The notes: generated by a model not told the origin, from the sequence alone. 61,214 nucleotides of DNA from Flavobacterium laiguense (GCF_003097655.1 NZ_QCZH01000023.1:1-61214), one strand, 5' to 3'. Numbered from the stretch's first letter, positions 36,042 through 46,151 are shown. Numbers and translations: made by a program.

Positions 36042-36728
36042 TTAAATCCGATCTAAAAAATCGGTGATTATTCCATCCACTTTGAATGATTTCATTCTTT
36101 GTATATCCTCCTTATCATTTACTGTCCAAGGAAAAACCCGAATTCCTTTTTCTTGAATTTTTACGGTATATTCATTAGTTAATAATTGAAAGTCGGGATG
36201 CAAGGCTTCGGCTTTTATAAATCGGGCAAATGAAAATGCCAGATCCATATCGGTTTCTGTTAGAACTCCGATTCGAATATCCTCGTTTAAAAACCGAACT
36301 TGTTGCAGGGCATTCCAATCAAAACTGGATACCAAAAAATGAGTGTGATTCCAATTGTTTTCTGAAATGTTACGTTCTATTAATTGAACCACTTGCTCTG
36401 CGGTATCTTGATTTTTCAATTCAATATTGATAAAACAGCGTTTATTGATCAAATCCAAAACTTCCTCTAATGTTGGAATTTCATATTTATTATTGATTCG
36501 AAACGATTTTAATTCCTGTAAAGTGAGTTGGTTTACAGTACCTTTTCCATTGGTTGTTCGGTCTATGGTTTCATCGTGAATAACGATCAAATGACCATCT
36601 GAGCTTAAATGCACATCCAGTTCAATACCGTTAGCACCCATCTCTATCGCTTTTTGAAAAGAGATCAATGTGTTTTCGGGCTCGTAGCCATTAGCTCCGC
36701 GATGTCCTATTTTGAGAATTTCATTCAT
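36042..36728 (-). CDS. Glycerophosphodiester phosphodiesterase
   Basis: 228 residues, TIM-barrel GDPD domain over nearly the full length. Catalytic and metal residues are visible in IGHRGANGYEPENTLISF (His-Arg, Glu) and GIELDVHLSSDGHLIVIHDETIDRTTNGKG (Glu, Asp, His). Hydrolyses glycerophosphodiesters to glycerol-3-phosphate and alcohol. No signal peptide, so cytoplasmic (UgpQ-like). Separated from the starch locus by a terminator. Confidence 0.92.
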   Translation of the reverse strand: MNEILKIGHRGANGYEPENTLISFQKAIEMGANGIELDVHLSSDGHLIVIHDETIDRTTNGKGTVNQLTLQELKSFRINNKYEIPTLEEVLDLINKRCFINIELKNQDTAEQVVQLIERNISENNWNHTHFLVSSFDWNALQQVRFLNEDIRIGVLTETDMDLAFSFARFIKAEALHPDFQLLTNEYTVKIQEKGIRVFPWTVNDKEDIQRMKSFKVDGIITDFLDRI

Positions 36729-36741
36729 GGTTTAACAAATA

Positions 36742-36773
36742 TAAAAAAAAACGCCTTCATTACTAAAGGCGTT
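36742..36773 (-). terminator. Terminator of the minus-strand starch operon
   Basis: Stem AACGCCTT (36750-36757) with AAGGCGTT (36766-36773), followed on the minus strand by a long T run. It lies just after the stop of the last GH13 gene. Confidence 0.88.
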
Positions 36774-36792
36774 CCAATTCAAAACTAACTAA

Positions 36793-38466
36793 CTATTTTT
36801 TCAATTCTAATAATATAATGTCAAACTCGCTATCGATTGCTACTTTTCCTTTTGACACAACTGCCGTTTTACCAGAATAAGTGTCTCTTAGTTTGGCACC
36901 TTCTTTAAAGGCAGAACCTACGGAAATTTCTTTTTTTCCTTTGGCTAAATCCAAACCAATTACCACTGTGTCTGTATAATTTCCTTTAGTAAAAGTTCTG
37001 GAACACACATAAGGTTTTGTCGAAATTTCTACATTCATACCAGCTCCTACTGATGGATGATTGGCTCTAAATTGCCCTAACTTTTGCCAATGCAACAGCA
37101 CTTTTTGAGTATTTGCATCGGTTTTTATAGCATCCCAATTCATAAATGAACGTAATGTTGCATCGCCTTGAGTTCCTTCAACAACTAGAGAACGAGCTGA
37201 TTCATCACCGTAATATACTTGAGAAATACCAGGTGTCAACACTAATTTTGTACCGCTTTCAATACTTTTGGTACGTTTCGCATCAAATGGCCCTCCATCA
37301 TCATGTGATGATAAATAATTCAACACACTGAATCCTTTCAATTGATTATTCAACAAATCAGAATATTTTTTGAACATAAAAGAATACTCTTTTTGAGCAT
37401 CACTTTTAAATTCAAAATTGATCATGGCCGTAAAACCATTCTCATAATAATTTATTTTTTTGTCTCCAAAATCAAATAGCTGTCCTGCGCTAATGTTGTA
37501 ATTATAGACTTCTGCAATAGTGTAAAATGGATTATTGTCTAATACTTTATTTGGATTATTTTTTTTCCAATCGGCAAAGGAATAATCACACTGTGTTTTA
37601 AAATCGGCCCAAACAGTTTCGTCGGTATGTTTAACGGTATCGGCTCTGTATCCATCAATTCCAAATTCAGTAATGTAATCAGTCAACCATTTTATAATGT
37701 AATATTTTGGAGTTCTTGGATAGCCTGTTCTTTTGAAAAAAGCATCCAATGAAGCCACTTCTTTATCATATCTTCCTTCGGCTTTCCATTTTTCAACTAA
37801 AAAAGGAGGGAGGCTTACGGCTGTAGTGCTTTCCGTTTTTACATCAGGTAAATTGGCAACCAATGTACAAGCTGTTGTATTCTCGAAATTGCTGTATTGG
37901 CATTTAGGCTCTGTTCTTACCCAACCTTCTGGCCAAACAGTGTCTACTTCGGTAACTGGTCCAGTATGATTGATAACGCCGTCAAGCATGATACGAATTC
38001 CTTTGGCATGTGCTTTTTTAACCAATTGTTCTAAATCTTTTTTGGTTCCGAAGTTTGGGTCTAAAGCGGTCCAATCTCTCGCCCAATAGCCATGAAATCC
38101 GTAGCTCATTCCAGTCCCTTCATCTACACCATCGTGAATTTGTTCGACAACGGGGGTAAACCAAATTACATTGATTCCTAATTTAGTAAAATAGCCTTCG
38201 TCTAGTTTTTGAATAATACCTTTGATGTCTCCACCTTCGAAACCACGAAGTTTTCCGGTTTTTTTGTTTCTGTTAAAACTGACATCATTTGATTTATCAC
38301 CATTATAAAAACGGTCTGTCATCAAAAAATACAAATTGGCGCCTTCCCAAACAAAGGGTGTTTTTTCGGTTTTTGATTTTATATTCGTCTCTTTTTTTGC
38401 TTGCGCAAAAGCAATCGAAGTGATCAAGAGTAGTAAAAAGGACAGTGTTGTGATTTTTTTTGTCAT
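36793..38466 (-). CDS. Secreted GH13 alpha-amylase family enzyme
   Basis: 557 residues. Signal peptide ending AFAQ. GH13 barrel with catalytic Asp276 (IDGYRADTVKH), Glu319 (YTIAEVYN) and Asp389 (YLSSHDDGG). It also has GVINHTGP and an insertion between strands (about 175-250) that contains the cysteines of PKCQYSNFENTTAC. Probably a periplasmic alpha-amylase acting on maltodextrins. No T9SS tail and no lipoprotein cysteine. Its start is 1 bp from the GH31 stop, so the two are co-transcribed. Exact specificity (alpha-amylase, cyclomaltodextrinase or pullulanase-like) is open. Confidence 0.9.
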   Translation of the reverse strand: MTKKITTLSFLLLLITSIAFAQAKKETNIKSKTEKTPFVWEGANLYFLMTDRFYNGDKSNDVSFNRNKKTGKLRGFEGGDIKGIIQKLDEGYFTKLGINVIWFTPVVEQIHDGVDEGTGMSYGFHGYWARDWTALDPNFGTKKDLEQLVKKAHAKGIRIMLDGVINHTGPVTEVDTVWPEGWVRTEPKCQYSNFENTTACTLVANLPDVKTESTTAVSLPPFLVEKWKAEGRYDKEVASLDAFFKRTGYPRTPKYYIIKWLTDYITEFGIDGYRADTVKHTDETVWADFKTQCDYSFADWKKNNPNKVLDNNPFYTIAEVYNYNISAGQLFDFGDKKINYYENGFTAMINFEFKSDAQKEYSFMFKKYSDLLNNQLKGFSVLNYLSSHDDGGPFDAKRTKSIESGTKLVLTPGISQVYYGDESARSLVVEGTQGDATLRSFMNWDAIKTDANTQKVLLHWQKLGQFRANHPSVGAGMNVEISTKPYVCSRTFTKGNYTDTVVIGLDLAKGKKEISVGSAFKEGAKLRDTYSGKTAVVSKGKVAIDSEFDIILLELKK

Positions 38467-38467
38467 T

Positions 38468-40873
38468 TTATAATTGTATTTTAATTTCGTTATCTAATCC
38501 TTTTTTCAATACTACTGGAATTTCAAGCGTAGCTGCATTCATTTTAAAATCAGTATTTACACCATTAATGATAACCTTAGTTGGTTTGGCGCTGATATTA
38601 TGAACCAATAAAGTAACATTTTTATCCGCGCTAGTAAATGATTTTCCAACTGTAGTATTCATTTTTAACGTAATTACTTTGGTAGTGATAGTACTTGAAA
38701 AATTCAGTATTTCGTAGGCTCCTTTTTCATAAGCATTTGATGTCAAACCATCATCATTATATAGTTTGCCAAAACTGTTTGTTGCTTTTTCGTCATAATA
38801 AAAATGAAAATCAAAATCGGCCAACGAATATTTAGTTGTGTTTTGAATCGTTTTTATCATCGGTATAAAAGCGCCTCCCCGTACAAAAATCGGAATGTTA
38901 TCGGCTGAAACTGCGACCGTTTCAGTTGCACCCGCTTGGTGTTTTTCTCCAGTATAAAAATCATACCAATTATTGCTTTTTGGAAAATAAATAGAAGTAC
39001 TTGTTACAGCGGATTTAGTAATTGGAGTAACCAAAAAATCATTCCCCCACAAATAAGAATCACAGGAATTCAATAGTTTTTGATTTTCAGGTTCTTCAAA
39101 GAATATGGGGCGCATCAATGGAATTCCTTTGTTATTGTTTTCAAAAGCTAAGGTATAGTTATACGGCAGCATTTGGTAACGCAACTCGATTTGTTTTTTT
39201 GCTTTTGCCTTGGTTATGATGTCTTTATAAACCGGTTCTGAAGCCACATCTTCTTGAGCGTGTGGACGATATACAGGTTGGAAAACGCCATACTGTAACC
39301 AACGAATGTACAATTCATTATCAAAATAATCCCCTGCAAATCCACCTAAATCGGAATGCATATAGGCCATTCCCTGCATTCCCATTTGCAATGCAATTTC
39401 GGGTTGTGATTGCAATCCTTCCCAAGAACGGCTCACATCCCCAGACCACGGAATCATCCCATAATTTTGAGAACCGGAATATCCAGCTCGCATTAAAATA
39501 AAAGGGCGCACATTTGGGAACTCATTGTTATACCCATCACGGATCATTTTTGCCCAAGTGTGTCCATAAATATTGTGTACTTCATCAGCGGAACCCTGAG
39601 CTGTAAAAGCCGCTGAAGGAAAAACTTCAGGTTCCCCTAAATCGCCCCACCAACCACCAACTCCTTGGTTGATTAAATCTTTATAGATATTCCAAAACCA
39701 AGTTTTTCCTTCGGGTTTAAAAACATCCACCAATCCCGTATTCCCAAAATAAAAATCATATTTAAATGGATTTCCTCCCGAAGCTTCGGGATTGTCAGTA
39801 GCCAATACTTTTTTATCTACGGCTTCCTGCCATTTGCTAGAAGTTGTCAGAATAAAAGGCTCCGTTATCAAAACCGTTTTAACTCCTTTGCTGTTCAAAT
39901 CGGTTATCATTTTCTTAGGATCAGAGAAATTGTCTTTGTCCCAATCTAAATTCCCCATGGTACCCTGAACGGTTTTTCCAAACCAATACAAATCCAATAT
40001 TATCGCATCTACAGGAATTTCATCTTTGATGTATTTGTCTATCGTTTTAGTGACTTCGGCTTGTGTATGATATCCAAAACGGCTGGAGAAATTTCCCAAA
40101 GCCCAACGAGGAACTAAAGGTTGTTTTCCTGTAAGTGATGTGTAATTTGAAGTCAAATCAGCCCAAGTATCGCCTGCAATTACTTGGTATGTTTTTCTGC
40201 CTGAAATGGTTTCATAAACCAATGTGTTGTCTTTTTTACTGTCCAGATCCAAATAACCGATGGCTCCGTTATCAAAATGAACGGCATAAATTTTGGAAGA
40301 CATCACCAATGGAATAGAGAAGTTCATTTTTTTCGAATGATTTCCGTATCCATAATCGGCTTGGTTGTATAACTCCAAACGATTTCCACGGCGATTCATA
40401 CCCAAAGCACGAGCTCCAGCACCATAAAGCGCTTCGGAAGCATCCAAATTAAACTCCAAAGTTTCTTTCGGTTGTTCTTTACTAATGGCAGCATTCTCTC
40501 TTTTTACATATCCATTTTTTTCAGAAATCAACGGTTTGTTTTTGTACAAATAGCTAATTTTGAATGGGCTTTTTACAACAGAAACCTTAATTCCATTAGA
40601 GGAAAACACTAGCTCGTTTTGGCTTTGCTTTATTTTAAAAGCTACTTTTTCAGGAGTTAAAACAACGGCATGTGAATTGGAATTCAAATTTTCTCCAATT
40701 GGCAAATAAGTGGTTTCTACTATTTTATCCGAATAGGGCTTGATATAATAAACTCCATCAGATGTTTTTATTTCCAATGTGTTTTTGACTACTTTATAAC
40801 TTTCGAATTTTCTGTTTGCATTTTGTGCAAAAGAAAAACTTGAAATTAAAAGAAATAGAATTATTTTTTTCAT
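38468..40873 (-). CDS. Secreted GH31 alpha-glucosidase
   Basis: 801 residues from ATG 40873 (MKKIILFLLISSFSFAQ, a signal peptide); an upstream in-frame ATG at 40918 would hide the signal. An N-terminal galactose-mutarotase-like domain precedes the GH31 barrel with nucleophile Asp411 (GWWGDLGEPE) and acid/base Asp479 (PWSGDVSRSWEG), then C-terminal beta domains. It should release glucose from the non-reducing ends of maltooligosaccharides in the periplasm, filling the place that GH97 SusB has in Bacteroides. Confidence 0.92.
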   Translation of the reverse strand: MKKIILFLLISSFSFAQNANRKFESYKVVKNTLEIKTSDGVYYIKPYSDKIVETTYLPIGENLNSNSHAVVLTPEKVAFKIKQSQNELVFSSNGIKVSVVKSPFKISYLYKNKPLISEKNGYVKRENAAISKEQPKETLEFNLDASEALYGAGARALGMNRRGNRLELYNQADYGYGNHSKKMNFSIPLVMSSKIYAVHFDNGAIGYLDLDSKKDNTLVYETISGRKTYQVIAGDTWADLTSNYTSLTGKQPLVPRWALGNFSSRFGYHTQAEVTKTIDKYIKDEIPVDAIILDLYWFGKTVQGTMGNLDWDKDNFSDPKKMITDLNSKGVKTVLITEPFILTTSSKWQEAVDKKVLATDNPEASGGNPFKYDFYFGNTGLVDVFKPEGKTWFWNIYKDLINQGVGGWWGDLGEPEVFPSAAFTAQGSADEVHNIYGHTWAKMIRDGYNNEFPNVRPFILMRAGYSGSQNYGMIPWSGDVSRSWEGLQSQPEIALQMGMQGMAYMHSDLGGFAGDYFDNELYIRWLQYGVFQPVYRPHAQEDVASEPVYKDIITKAKAKKQIELRYQMLPYNYTLAFENNNKGIPLMRPIFFEEPENQKLLNSCDSYLWGNDFLVTPITKSAVTSTSIYFPKSNNWYDFYTGEKHQAGATETVAVSADNIPIFVRGGAFIPMIKTIQNTTKYSLADFDFHFYYDEKATNSFGKLYNDDGLTSNAYEKGAYEILNFSSTITTKVITLKMNTTVGKSFTSADKNVTLLVHNISAKPTKVIINGVNTDFKMNAATLEIPVVLKKGLDNEIKIQL

Positions 40874-40892
40874 AACTGTTTTGTATTTTTCT

Positions 40893-41007
40893 GAACCATA
40901 TAAGTAATGTAAGTTCATTTAAGGCTGCTTGTTTTAACTAGATTTAAGCTTTTATTTCATTTCTAGAATCTCGCTCAATGCATGTTCTTATATGACTTAT
41001 ATGGTTT
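40893..41007. repeat. Inverted repeat with 9-nt periodic units
   Basis: Left arm from 40893 (GAACCATATAAGTAATGTAAG) and right arm to 41007 (complement AAACCATATAAGTCATATAAG) match at most positions over 20 nt. TAAG recurs every 9-10 nt within each arm. It lies between the GH31 start and the preceding GH13 stop. Same design as the repeats at 35745-35950 and 42902-42962. Confidence 0.75.
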
Positions 41008-41013
41008 AAATCT

Positions 41014-42852
41014 TTATTTCAATTCTAAAATTAAAACTGATTTTCCATCGATAGTGATATCGCTTTTTAAATCAATTGATTTTCCAGTTAACACATCGTT
41101 TCCTGTTTTATAATTTAAAATACTTTCCTGAAAACGACTGGATGGAAAAGTTTTAGATTCTTTATTGTTATTGATTACCACCATAACCGATTTTGAATCG
41201 GTATATCTAAAATACACATAAACGTTGTTCTCTGGAACGTAATGTTTCATTTTTCCAAAATGAACGGCGTCATTCGATTTTCTCCAATTGAATAATTTTG
41301 CAGAAAAATCAAAAAACTGTTGTTGCTCAGCAGTTCTTCCGGCTTTTGCAAAAGCATTATTGCTGTCACCAACCCAACCTCCTAGAAAATCTTGACGAAT
41401 GGCAGCATCGCCATCTTTGTCTTTATTACCAGACATTCCAATTTCGGATCCATAATAGATTTGTGGAATTCCGCGAACAGTTGCCAACAAAGTCATTGCC
41501 ATTTTATATTTAGAAAAATCATTTTTGTAAATTTCATTGAAACGATTCGTATCATGATTCTCCACAAAAGTCATGATGCTATTGATATTGGGATATAAAA
41601 AGTCATTGGTGAAATTCTCGTAAACATCTACCATTCCTGCATTCCAAGTATTAGTATCTTCATTAAATACTTTTGCTAAAGTTTCCATTAATGTAAAATC
41701 CATAACAGATGGCAAATACGAATTGTAATTTTCTATAGCCGCAATTTTACTGTCTTTTTGCCAATACGCCATTTGTGCCTGATCGTGCATCCAAACTTCA
41801 CCTACAATATTAAAATTGGGATATTCATCGGTTATTGCTTTGGTCCATTCGGCAATTCCTTTTTTGTCGCAATAGGAATAGGTGTCTACACGAAAACCAT
41901 CCAAATCGGCATATTCAATCCACCAAATGGCGTTTTGTTTCAAATAAGTATTCACCAATGGATTGGATTGATTCAAATCGGGCATTGATTTTACAAACCA
42001 ACCGTCCATACACATTTTGGCATCAATTTGAGACGCATTGGGATCAAACTGGGTTGTCATTCTGTAATTGGTTTGAGCATAACCCAGAAATTGATGCAAC
42101 CATTCGTATGTTGGTAAATCCTTTATCATCCAGTGTTGGGCTCCCCAATGGTTGGTTACATAATCCATGATGAGTTTCATGTCGCGTTTGTGTAATTCTG
42201 TCGAAAGTTTAATATATTCTTCATTGGTTCCAAATCGCGGATCAATTTTATAAACATCAGATTGCCCGTAGGTATGGTACGAATAAGTTTTGTCATTGTC
42301 TTCGCAAAGCGGTGTTGGCCAAAGTGCCGTTGCGCCCAATTCTTTTATATAATCTAAATGTTGAATCATGCCTGCAATATCACCACCATGCCTTCCTCCG
42401 GGGAGTGATCTATTTCCTTTTTCAAAGACCGATTTATCGCTGTCATTTTTAGGGTTACCATTGGCGAAACGATCGGACATCACCAGATAAATCAAATCGG
42501 ATGCATCATAACTTTTTCTGGAAGCCGAATTTTCTCTTCTTTGCTTTAAAGCATATTTTTTTGTGAATACGGCTTTTTTGTCTTTCGAAAATGAAAAAAT
42601 AAAATCTTGTGCCGTTGTATTTTTAGTGTCAATAGTAACGAAAAGGTAATTTGTATTTTCTGTTTTTTTGACTTCTTTTATAACAATATTATTGGATACT
42701 GTTACTTCATTTTGCGCAATGTTTTTACCATAAAACATAATTTGCAATTCTGGATTGTGCATTCCTACATACCAGAAAGGAGGTTCAACTCTATCTATTT
42801 GTGCAAAAAGGGGAGTAGTGATAAAAAAGAAAAGAAAGATTGTTTTTTTCAT
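41014..42852 (-). CDS. GH13 cyclomaltodextrinase/neopullulanase (SusA-like)
   Basis: 612 residues. Signal peptide (MKKTIFLFFFITTPLFAQ), an N-terminal beta-sandwich of the cyclomaltodextrinase type (about 20-115), GH13 barrel with Asp323 (LDGFRVDTYSY), Glu352 (IVGEVWMHD) and Asp434 (FVENHDTNRF), and a C-terminal beta domain. Expected to cut cyclodextrins, pullulan or maltodextrins in the periplasm, like Bacteroides SusA. It follows the GH65 gene on the same strand by 126 bp, with a palindromic repeat between. Confidence 0.91.
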   Translation of the reverse strand: MKKTIFLFFFITTPLFAQIDRVEPPFWYVGMHNPELQIMFYGKNIAQNEVTVSNNIVIKEVKKTENTNYLFVTIDTKNTTAQDFIFSFSKDKKAVFTKKYALKQRRENSASRKSYDASDLIYLVMSDRFANGNPKNDSDKSVFEKGNRSLPGGRHGGDIAGMIQHLDYIKELGATALWPTPLCEDNDKTYSYHTYGQSDVYKIDPRFGTNEEYIKLSTELHKRDMKLIMDYVTNHWGAQHWMIKDLPTYEWLHQFLGYAQTNYRMTTQFDPNASQIDAKMCMDGWFVKSMPDLNQSNPLVNTYLKQNAIWWIEYADLDGFRVDTYSYCDKKGIAEWTKAITDEYPNFNIVGEVWMHDQAQMAYWQKDSKIAAIENYNSYLPSVMDFTLMETLAKVFNEDTNTWNAGMVDVYENFTNDFLYPNINSIMTFVENHDTNRFNEIYKNDFSKYKMAMTLLATVRGIPQIYYGSEIGMSGNKDKDGDAAIRQDFLGGWVGDSNNAFAKAGRTAEQQQFFDFSAKLFNWRKSNDAVHFGKMKHYVPENNVYVYFRYTDSKSVMVVINNNKESKTFPSSRFQESILNYKTGNDVLTGKSIDLKSDITIDGKSVLILELK

Positions 42853-42901
42853 GTTTTAAACAATTAAAGATGTTTTTAAAGTCTAAACCGTATTTTTTTT
42901 A

Positions 42902-42962
42902 AACCATTAAGACATTAAGAAAATTAAGTTTTGTCTTAATGAATCTTAATGCCTTAATGGTT
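42902..42962. repeat. Hairpin built of 8-nt CATTAAGA units
   Basis: Left arm 42902-42928 and right arm 42935-42962 are near-perfect inverted copies with a 6-nt loop. Each arm is a tandem of 8-mers (CATTAAGA, CATTAAGA, AAATTAAG). A T run follows on the plus strand only, although both flanking genes are minus-strand. This argues against a simple terminator for them. Confidence 0.85.
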
Positions 42963-42978
42963 CTTTTTTTATTAAATT

Positions 42979-45285
42979 TTATACCATAACCAAACTATTT
43001 GGTTTCACCAAAATAGCAGTTTCATTTACGAAAACGGTAAGTTCTTTCGAACCTTCGAGAGTAAGTATGGTTTCTTTATGATTGATTGCAATTTTCAAAA
43101 TTTGATTTCTGAAATTAATTTTAAAAGAGTATCCTTCCCATTCTTTTGGGATTTTTGGAGAGAAATGAAGCGTGTCACCTTTGACTCTCATTCCACCAAA
43201 TCCTTCAACAATACTCATCCAAGTTCCGGCCATTGATGTGATATGACAACCTTCTTCTACTTCTTTGTTATAATCATCAAGATCCAAACGAGACGTTCTC
43301 AAATAGAAAGCATAGGCCATATCCATTTTGTCCAATTTGGCCGCTTGGATTGAATGCACACAAGGGGAAAGCGAACTTTCATGCACGGTAAACGATTCGT
43401 AAAAATCAAAATTGCGTTCCAATTCTTCTTTAGAAAAATGATCTTCAAAGAAATAGAAACACTGCAATACGTCAGCTTGCTTGATATAAGGCGAACGCAA
43501 TACACGATCCCAAGACCATTTTTGGTTGATTGGTCTTTGAGCACGGTCTAGGTCTTTTACAGGAACTAAATCTTTGTCCAAAAATCCATCTTGTTGCAAG
43601 TAAATGCCCATTTCTTCCGATTTTGGGAAATACATATTACCGGCTACTTCATTCCATTCCTGCAATTCAGTTTCAGATAGTTTTACCTTTTCCATAATGC
43701 GTTTATGGTCTGATGGGTATTCTAATGAAACTTTTTGAATTTGTTCGTAAGCATAATCAATACACCATTTGGCTATATAATTGGTGTAGAAATTATTGTT
43801 GATATTGTTTTCGTATTCGTTAGGTCCAGTTACTCCTAAAATCATATATTGATTTTTGTTTTTGGAGAAAGAAGCTCTTTGGTGCCAAAAACGGGCAATC
43901 CCAATTAATACTTCTAGCCCTTTTTCTGGAATGTAACTGTAATCTCCCGTAAAACGATAATAGTTAAAAATGGCAAAAGCAATGGCGCCATTTCGATGAA
44001 TTTCTTCGTGAGTGATTTCCCATTCGTTATGACATTCCTCTCCATTCATGGTAACCATTGGGTATAAAGCCGCTCCGTTTTTAAAACCTAAGTTTTTCTC
44101 GGCATTTTCTATTGCTTTATCCAATTGATTGTAGCGATACGTCAATAAATTACGGGCTACTTGCTGGTCTTTTGTAGCCATATAAAACGGAATACAATAA
44201 GCCTCGGTATCCCAATAAGTAGATCCTCCGTATTTCTCTCCAGTAAATCCTTTTGGTCCAATATTGAGACGGGAATCTTTTCCTAAATAGGTTTGGTTTA
44301 ACTGGAAAATATTAAAACGAATTCCTTGTTGTGCTTTTACATCTCCGTCAATAGTGATGTCTGACATTTCCCAAATTTTTGCCCAAGCATCGATTTGGTC
44401 TTGTAACAATTGATCATATCCTTTTGCTAAAGCGGTCTGGATAACATTTTCGGCTGCAGCTATAGTGTCCTCATGGTTTAATGAAACGGTATAACCACCT
44501 ATTTTTTGAATACCCGTTTTTTCGCCTTTGGCAACAATGACATCGTAATAAAATAGAATTTTATCGGTACTCGTATCAACAGACGTTGGAGAAAGGTTTT
44601 GTTTTTCGCCATTCGTCCAAATCGTGTTTTGCATGAAGGTCGTTACCTTGAAATGCGTTTTGAAAGTTTGGGCCGTTACAAAAGCTTCGTTTCTGTATTT
44701 TTTAACATTAAGAGGCTTCCAGAATTTTTCATCCCAGTTGGCATCTTCATTGGTTACACCGGCATCAATATAGGGTTTGTAAATTATTTTTGCGTCTTTG
44801 TTTAAAGGCGTGATTTCATAATTAATAACACCAACTTCATCTAAATTTACAGATAGAAAACGACGAATATTGGCTGAAATTTCAGTTCCGTTTTGCAAAG
44901 TGGCAATAAAGGAACGGTTATACCAACCTTCTTTCATATTCAACTCACGACGGAAATTTTTAACTTCCGTACAGGTATTCAAATCTAAATCTTCCCCGTT
45001 AATTTCGATGTTGATTCCAATCCAATTTGGAGCATTCAATACCTTGGCAAAATATTCTGGATATCCATTTTTCCACCAACCTACTTTGGTTTTGTCTGGA
45101 TAGTAAATTCCGGCGATATAGCTTCCTTGAAAAGTTTCACCCGTATAATTTTCTTCAAAATTGGCTCTTTGACCCATAGCACCATTCCCAATGCTAAAAA
45201 GGCTTTCGGATGATTTTACACTTTCTCTATCAAATCCTTCTTCGATGATAGACCAATTGTCTGGTTTTATATAATCTTGATTCAT
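42979..45285 (-). CDS. GH65 phosphorylase, probably maltose phosphorylase
   Basis: 768 residues, no signal peptide, so cytoplasmic. GH65 N-terminal beta-sandwich (about 10-270), the (alpha/alpha)6 barrel with catalytic Glu490 in GVTGPNEYENNINN, and the phosphate-site region near HITSMAGTWMSIVEGFGG. Inverting phosphorolysis of maltose would yield beta-glucose-1-phosphate and glucose. This fits the beta-phosphoglucomutase gene 93 bp upstream and the MFS sugar transporter. Kojibiose or trehalose phosphorylase activity is possible by family but less likely in this setting. Confidence 0.91.
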   Translation of the reverse strand: MNQDYIKPDNWSIIEEGFDRESVKSSESLFSIGNGAMGQRANFEENYTGETFQGSYIAGIYYPDKTKVGWWKNGYPEYFAKVLNAPNWIGINIEINGEDLDLNTCTEVKNFRRELNMKEGWYNRSFIATLQNGTEISANIRRFLSVNLDEVGVINYEITPLNKDAKIIYKPYIDAGVTNEDANWDEKFWKPLNVKKYRNEAFVTAQTFKTHFKVTTFMQNTIWTNGEKQNLSPTSVDTSTDKILFYYDVIVAKGEKTGIQKIGGYTVSLNHEDTIAAAENVIQTALAKGYDQLLQDQIDAWAKIWEMSDITIDGDVKAQQGIRFNIFQLNQTYLGKDSRLNIGPKGFTGEKYGGSTYWDTEAYCIPFYMATKDQQVARNLLTYRYNQLDKAIENAEKNLGFKNGAALYPMVTMNGEECHNEWEITHEEIHRNGAIAFAIFNYYRFTGDYSYIPEKGLEVLIGIARFWHQRASFSKNKNQYMILGVTGPNEYENNINNNFYTNYIAKWCIDYAYEQIQKVSLEYPSDHKRIMEKVKLSETELQEWNEVAGNMYFPKSEEMGIYLQQDGFLDKDLVPVKDLDRAQRPINQKWSWDRVLRSPYIKQADVLQCFYFFEDHFSKEELERNFDFYESFTVHESSLSPCVHSIQAAKLDKMDMAYAFYLRTSRLDLDDYNKEVEEGCHITSMAGTWMSIVEGFGGMRVKGDTLHFSPKIPKEWEGYSFKINFRNQILKIAINHKETILTLEGSKELTVFVNETAILVKPNSLVMV

Positions 45286-45378
45286 TGTCTATTTAAGTTT
45301 AAGGCGAAAGGTTTGAAGATCATGGATAAAAAGCCTTTTTGCTTCATTCCTCTTTAACCTTATCTTTTTGTTAATTTA

Positions 45379-46038
45379 TTATCTATTTATAAGAGACTCC
45401 AGAAAATTAGAGTCAATGGTTGTGAAATCTTTAAAAATGTATTGTGCCTCATGTAAGGTTGTTTCTTCTCCAATACCAACACTGACCATATTTGCCGTGT
45501 TTGCAGCTTGAACTCCTGCTACCGAATCTTCAAAAACAATTGAATCTTCATTGGCAACATTCAACAATCGTGCAGCGTGTAAAAACACTTCTGGATCTGG
45601 TTTTGCATTGACAACATCATTGCCGTCTACAATAGCATCAAAATATTCTAAAGTTCCTGTTTTCTCTAGTATAGGTCTGGCGTTTTTACTGGCCGATCCT
45701 AAAGCTATGAGTTGGTTGTTTTTCTTCAAAAAGCGTAATGTATCCATAACACCCGGAAGAATTTCACTTTCATTCATATCGACTAAATACGAGAGGTAAT
45801 CTTCATTTTTTTGAATTAACCATTTGTTTTTGTCTTCTTGAGAAATTTCAACTTTTCCTAATTCAAGAATAATATCTAAAGAACGAACACGGCTCACTCC
45901 CTTCAATAATTCATTATGCTCTAATGTGAAATCAATTTCTAACGCATTGGCAATTTTTTTCCAGGCTAAAAAATGATATTTTGCAGTATCTACAATCACA
46001 CCGTCTAAATCGAAAATAAATCCTTTACTCTTTTTCAT
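45379..46038 (-). CDS. pgmB: Beta-phosphoglucomutase
   Basis: 219 residues, HAD superfamily with cap domain. Nucleophile and acid/base Asp10 and Asp12 in FIFDLDGVIVDT, with HFLAWKKIAN, LLKGVSRVRSLDIIL (cap), LGSASKNARPILEKTG and VFEDSVAGVQAANTANM. Converts beta-glucose-1-phosphate to glucose-6-phosphate, the direct follow-on to GH65 phosphorolysis. Cytoplasmic, second gene of the minus-strand sugar set. Confidence 0.94.
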   Translation of the reverse strand: MKKSKGFIFDLDGVIVDTAKYHFLAWKKIANALEIDFTLEHNELLKGVSRVRSLDIILELGKVEISQEDKNKWLIQKNEDYLSYLVDMNESEILPGVMDTLRFLKKNNQLIALGSASKNARPILEKTGTLEYFDAIVDGNDVVNAKPDPEVFLHAARLLNVANEDSIVFEDSVAGVQAANTANMVSVGIGEETTLHEAQYIFKDFTTIDSNFLESLINR

Positions 46039-46106
46039 TTTAATTCTACTTATATTATTTATTTGTAGTCGTATTTTCTTCCAGAAAATATTTAAATTTT
46101 GGTTGT

Positions 46107-46130
46107 CATCCCGATAATTATCGGGACACT
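46107..46130. repeat. Short palindrome between pgmB and the MFS gene
   Basis: Perfect dyad TCCCGATAATTATCGGGA followed on the plus strand by ACACTTTTT. It could be a small terminator or one copy of a dispersed palindrome; only one copy of this exact arm is seen here. Confidence 0.5.
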
Positions 46131-46151
46131 TTTTATTTCTTAGGAAGAAAA

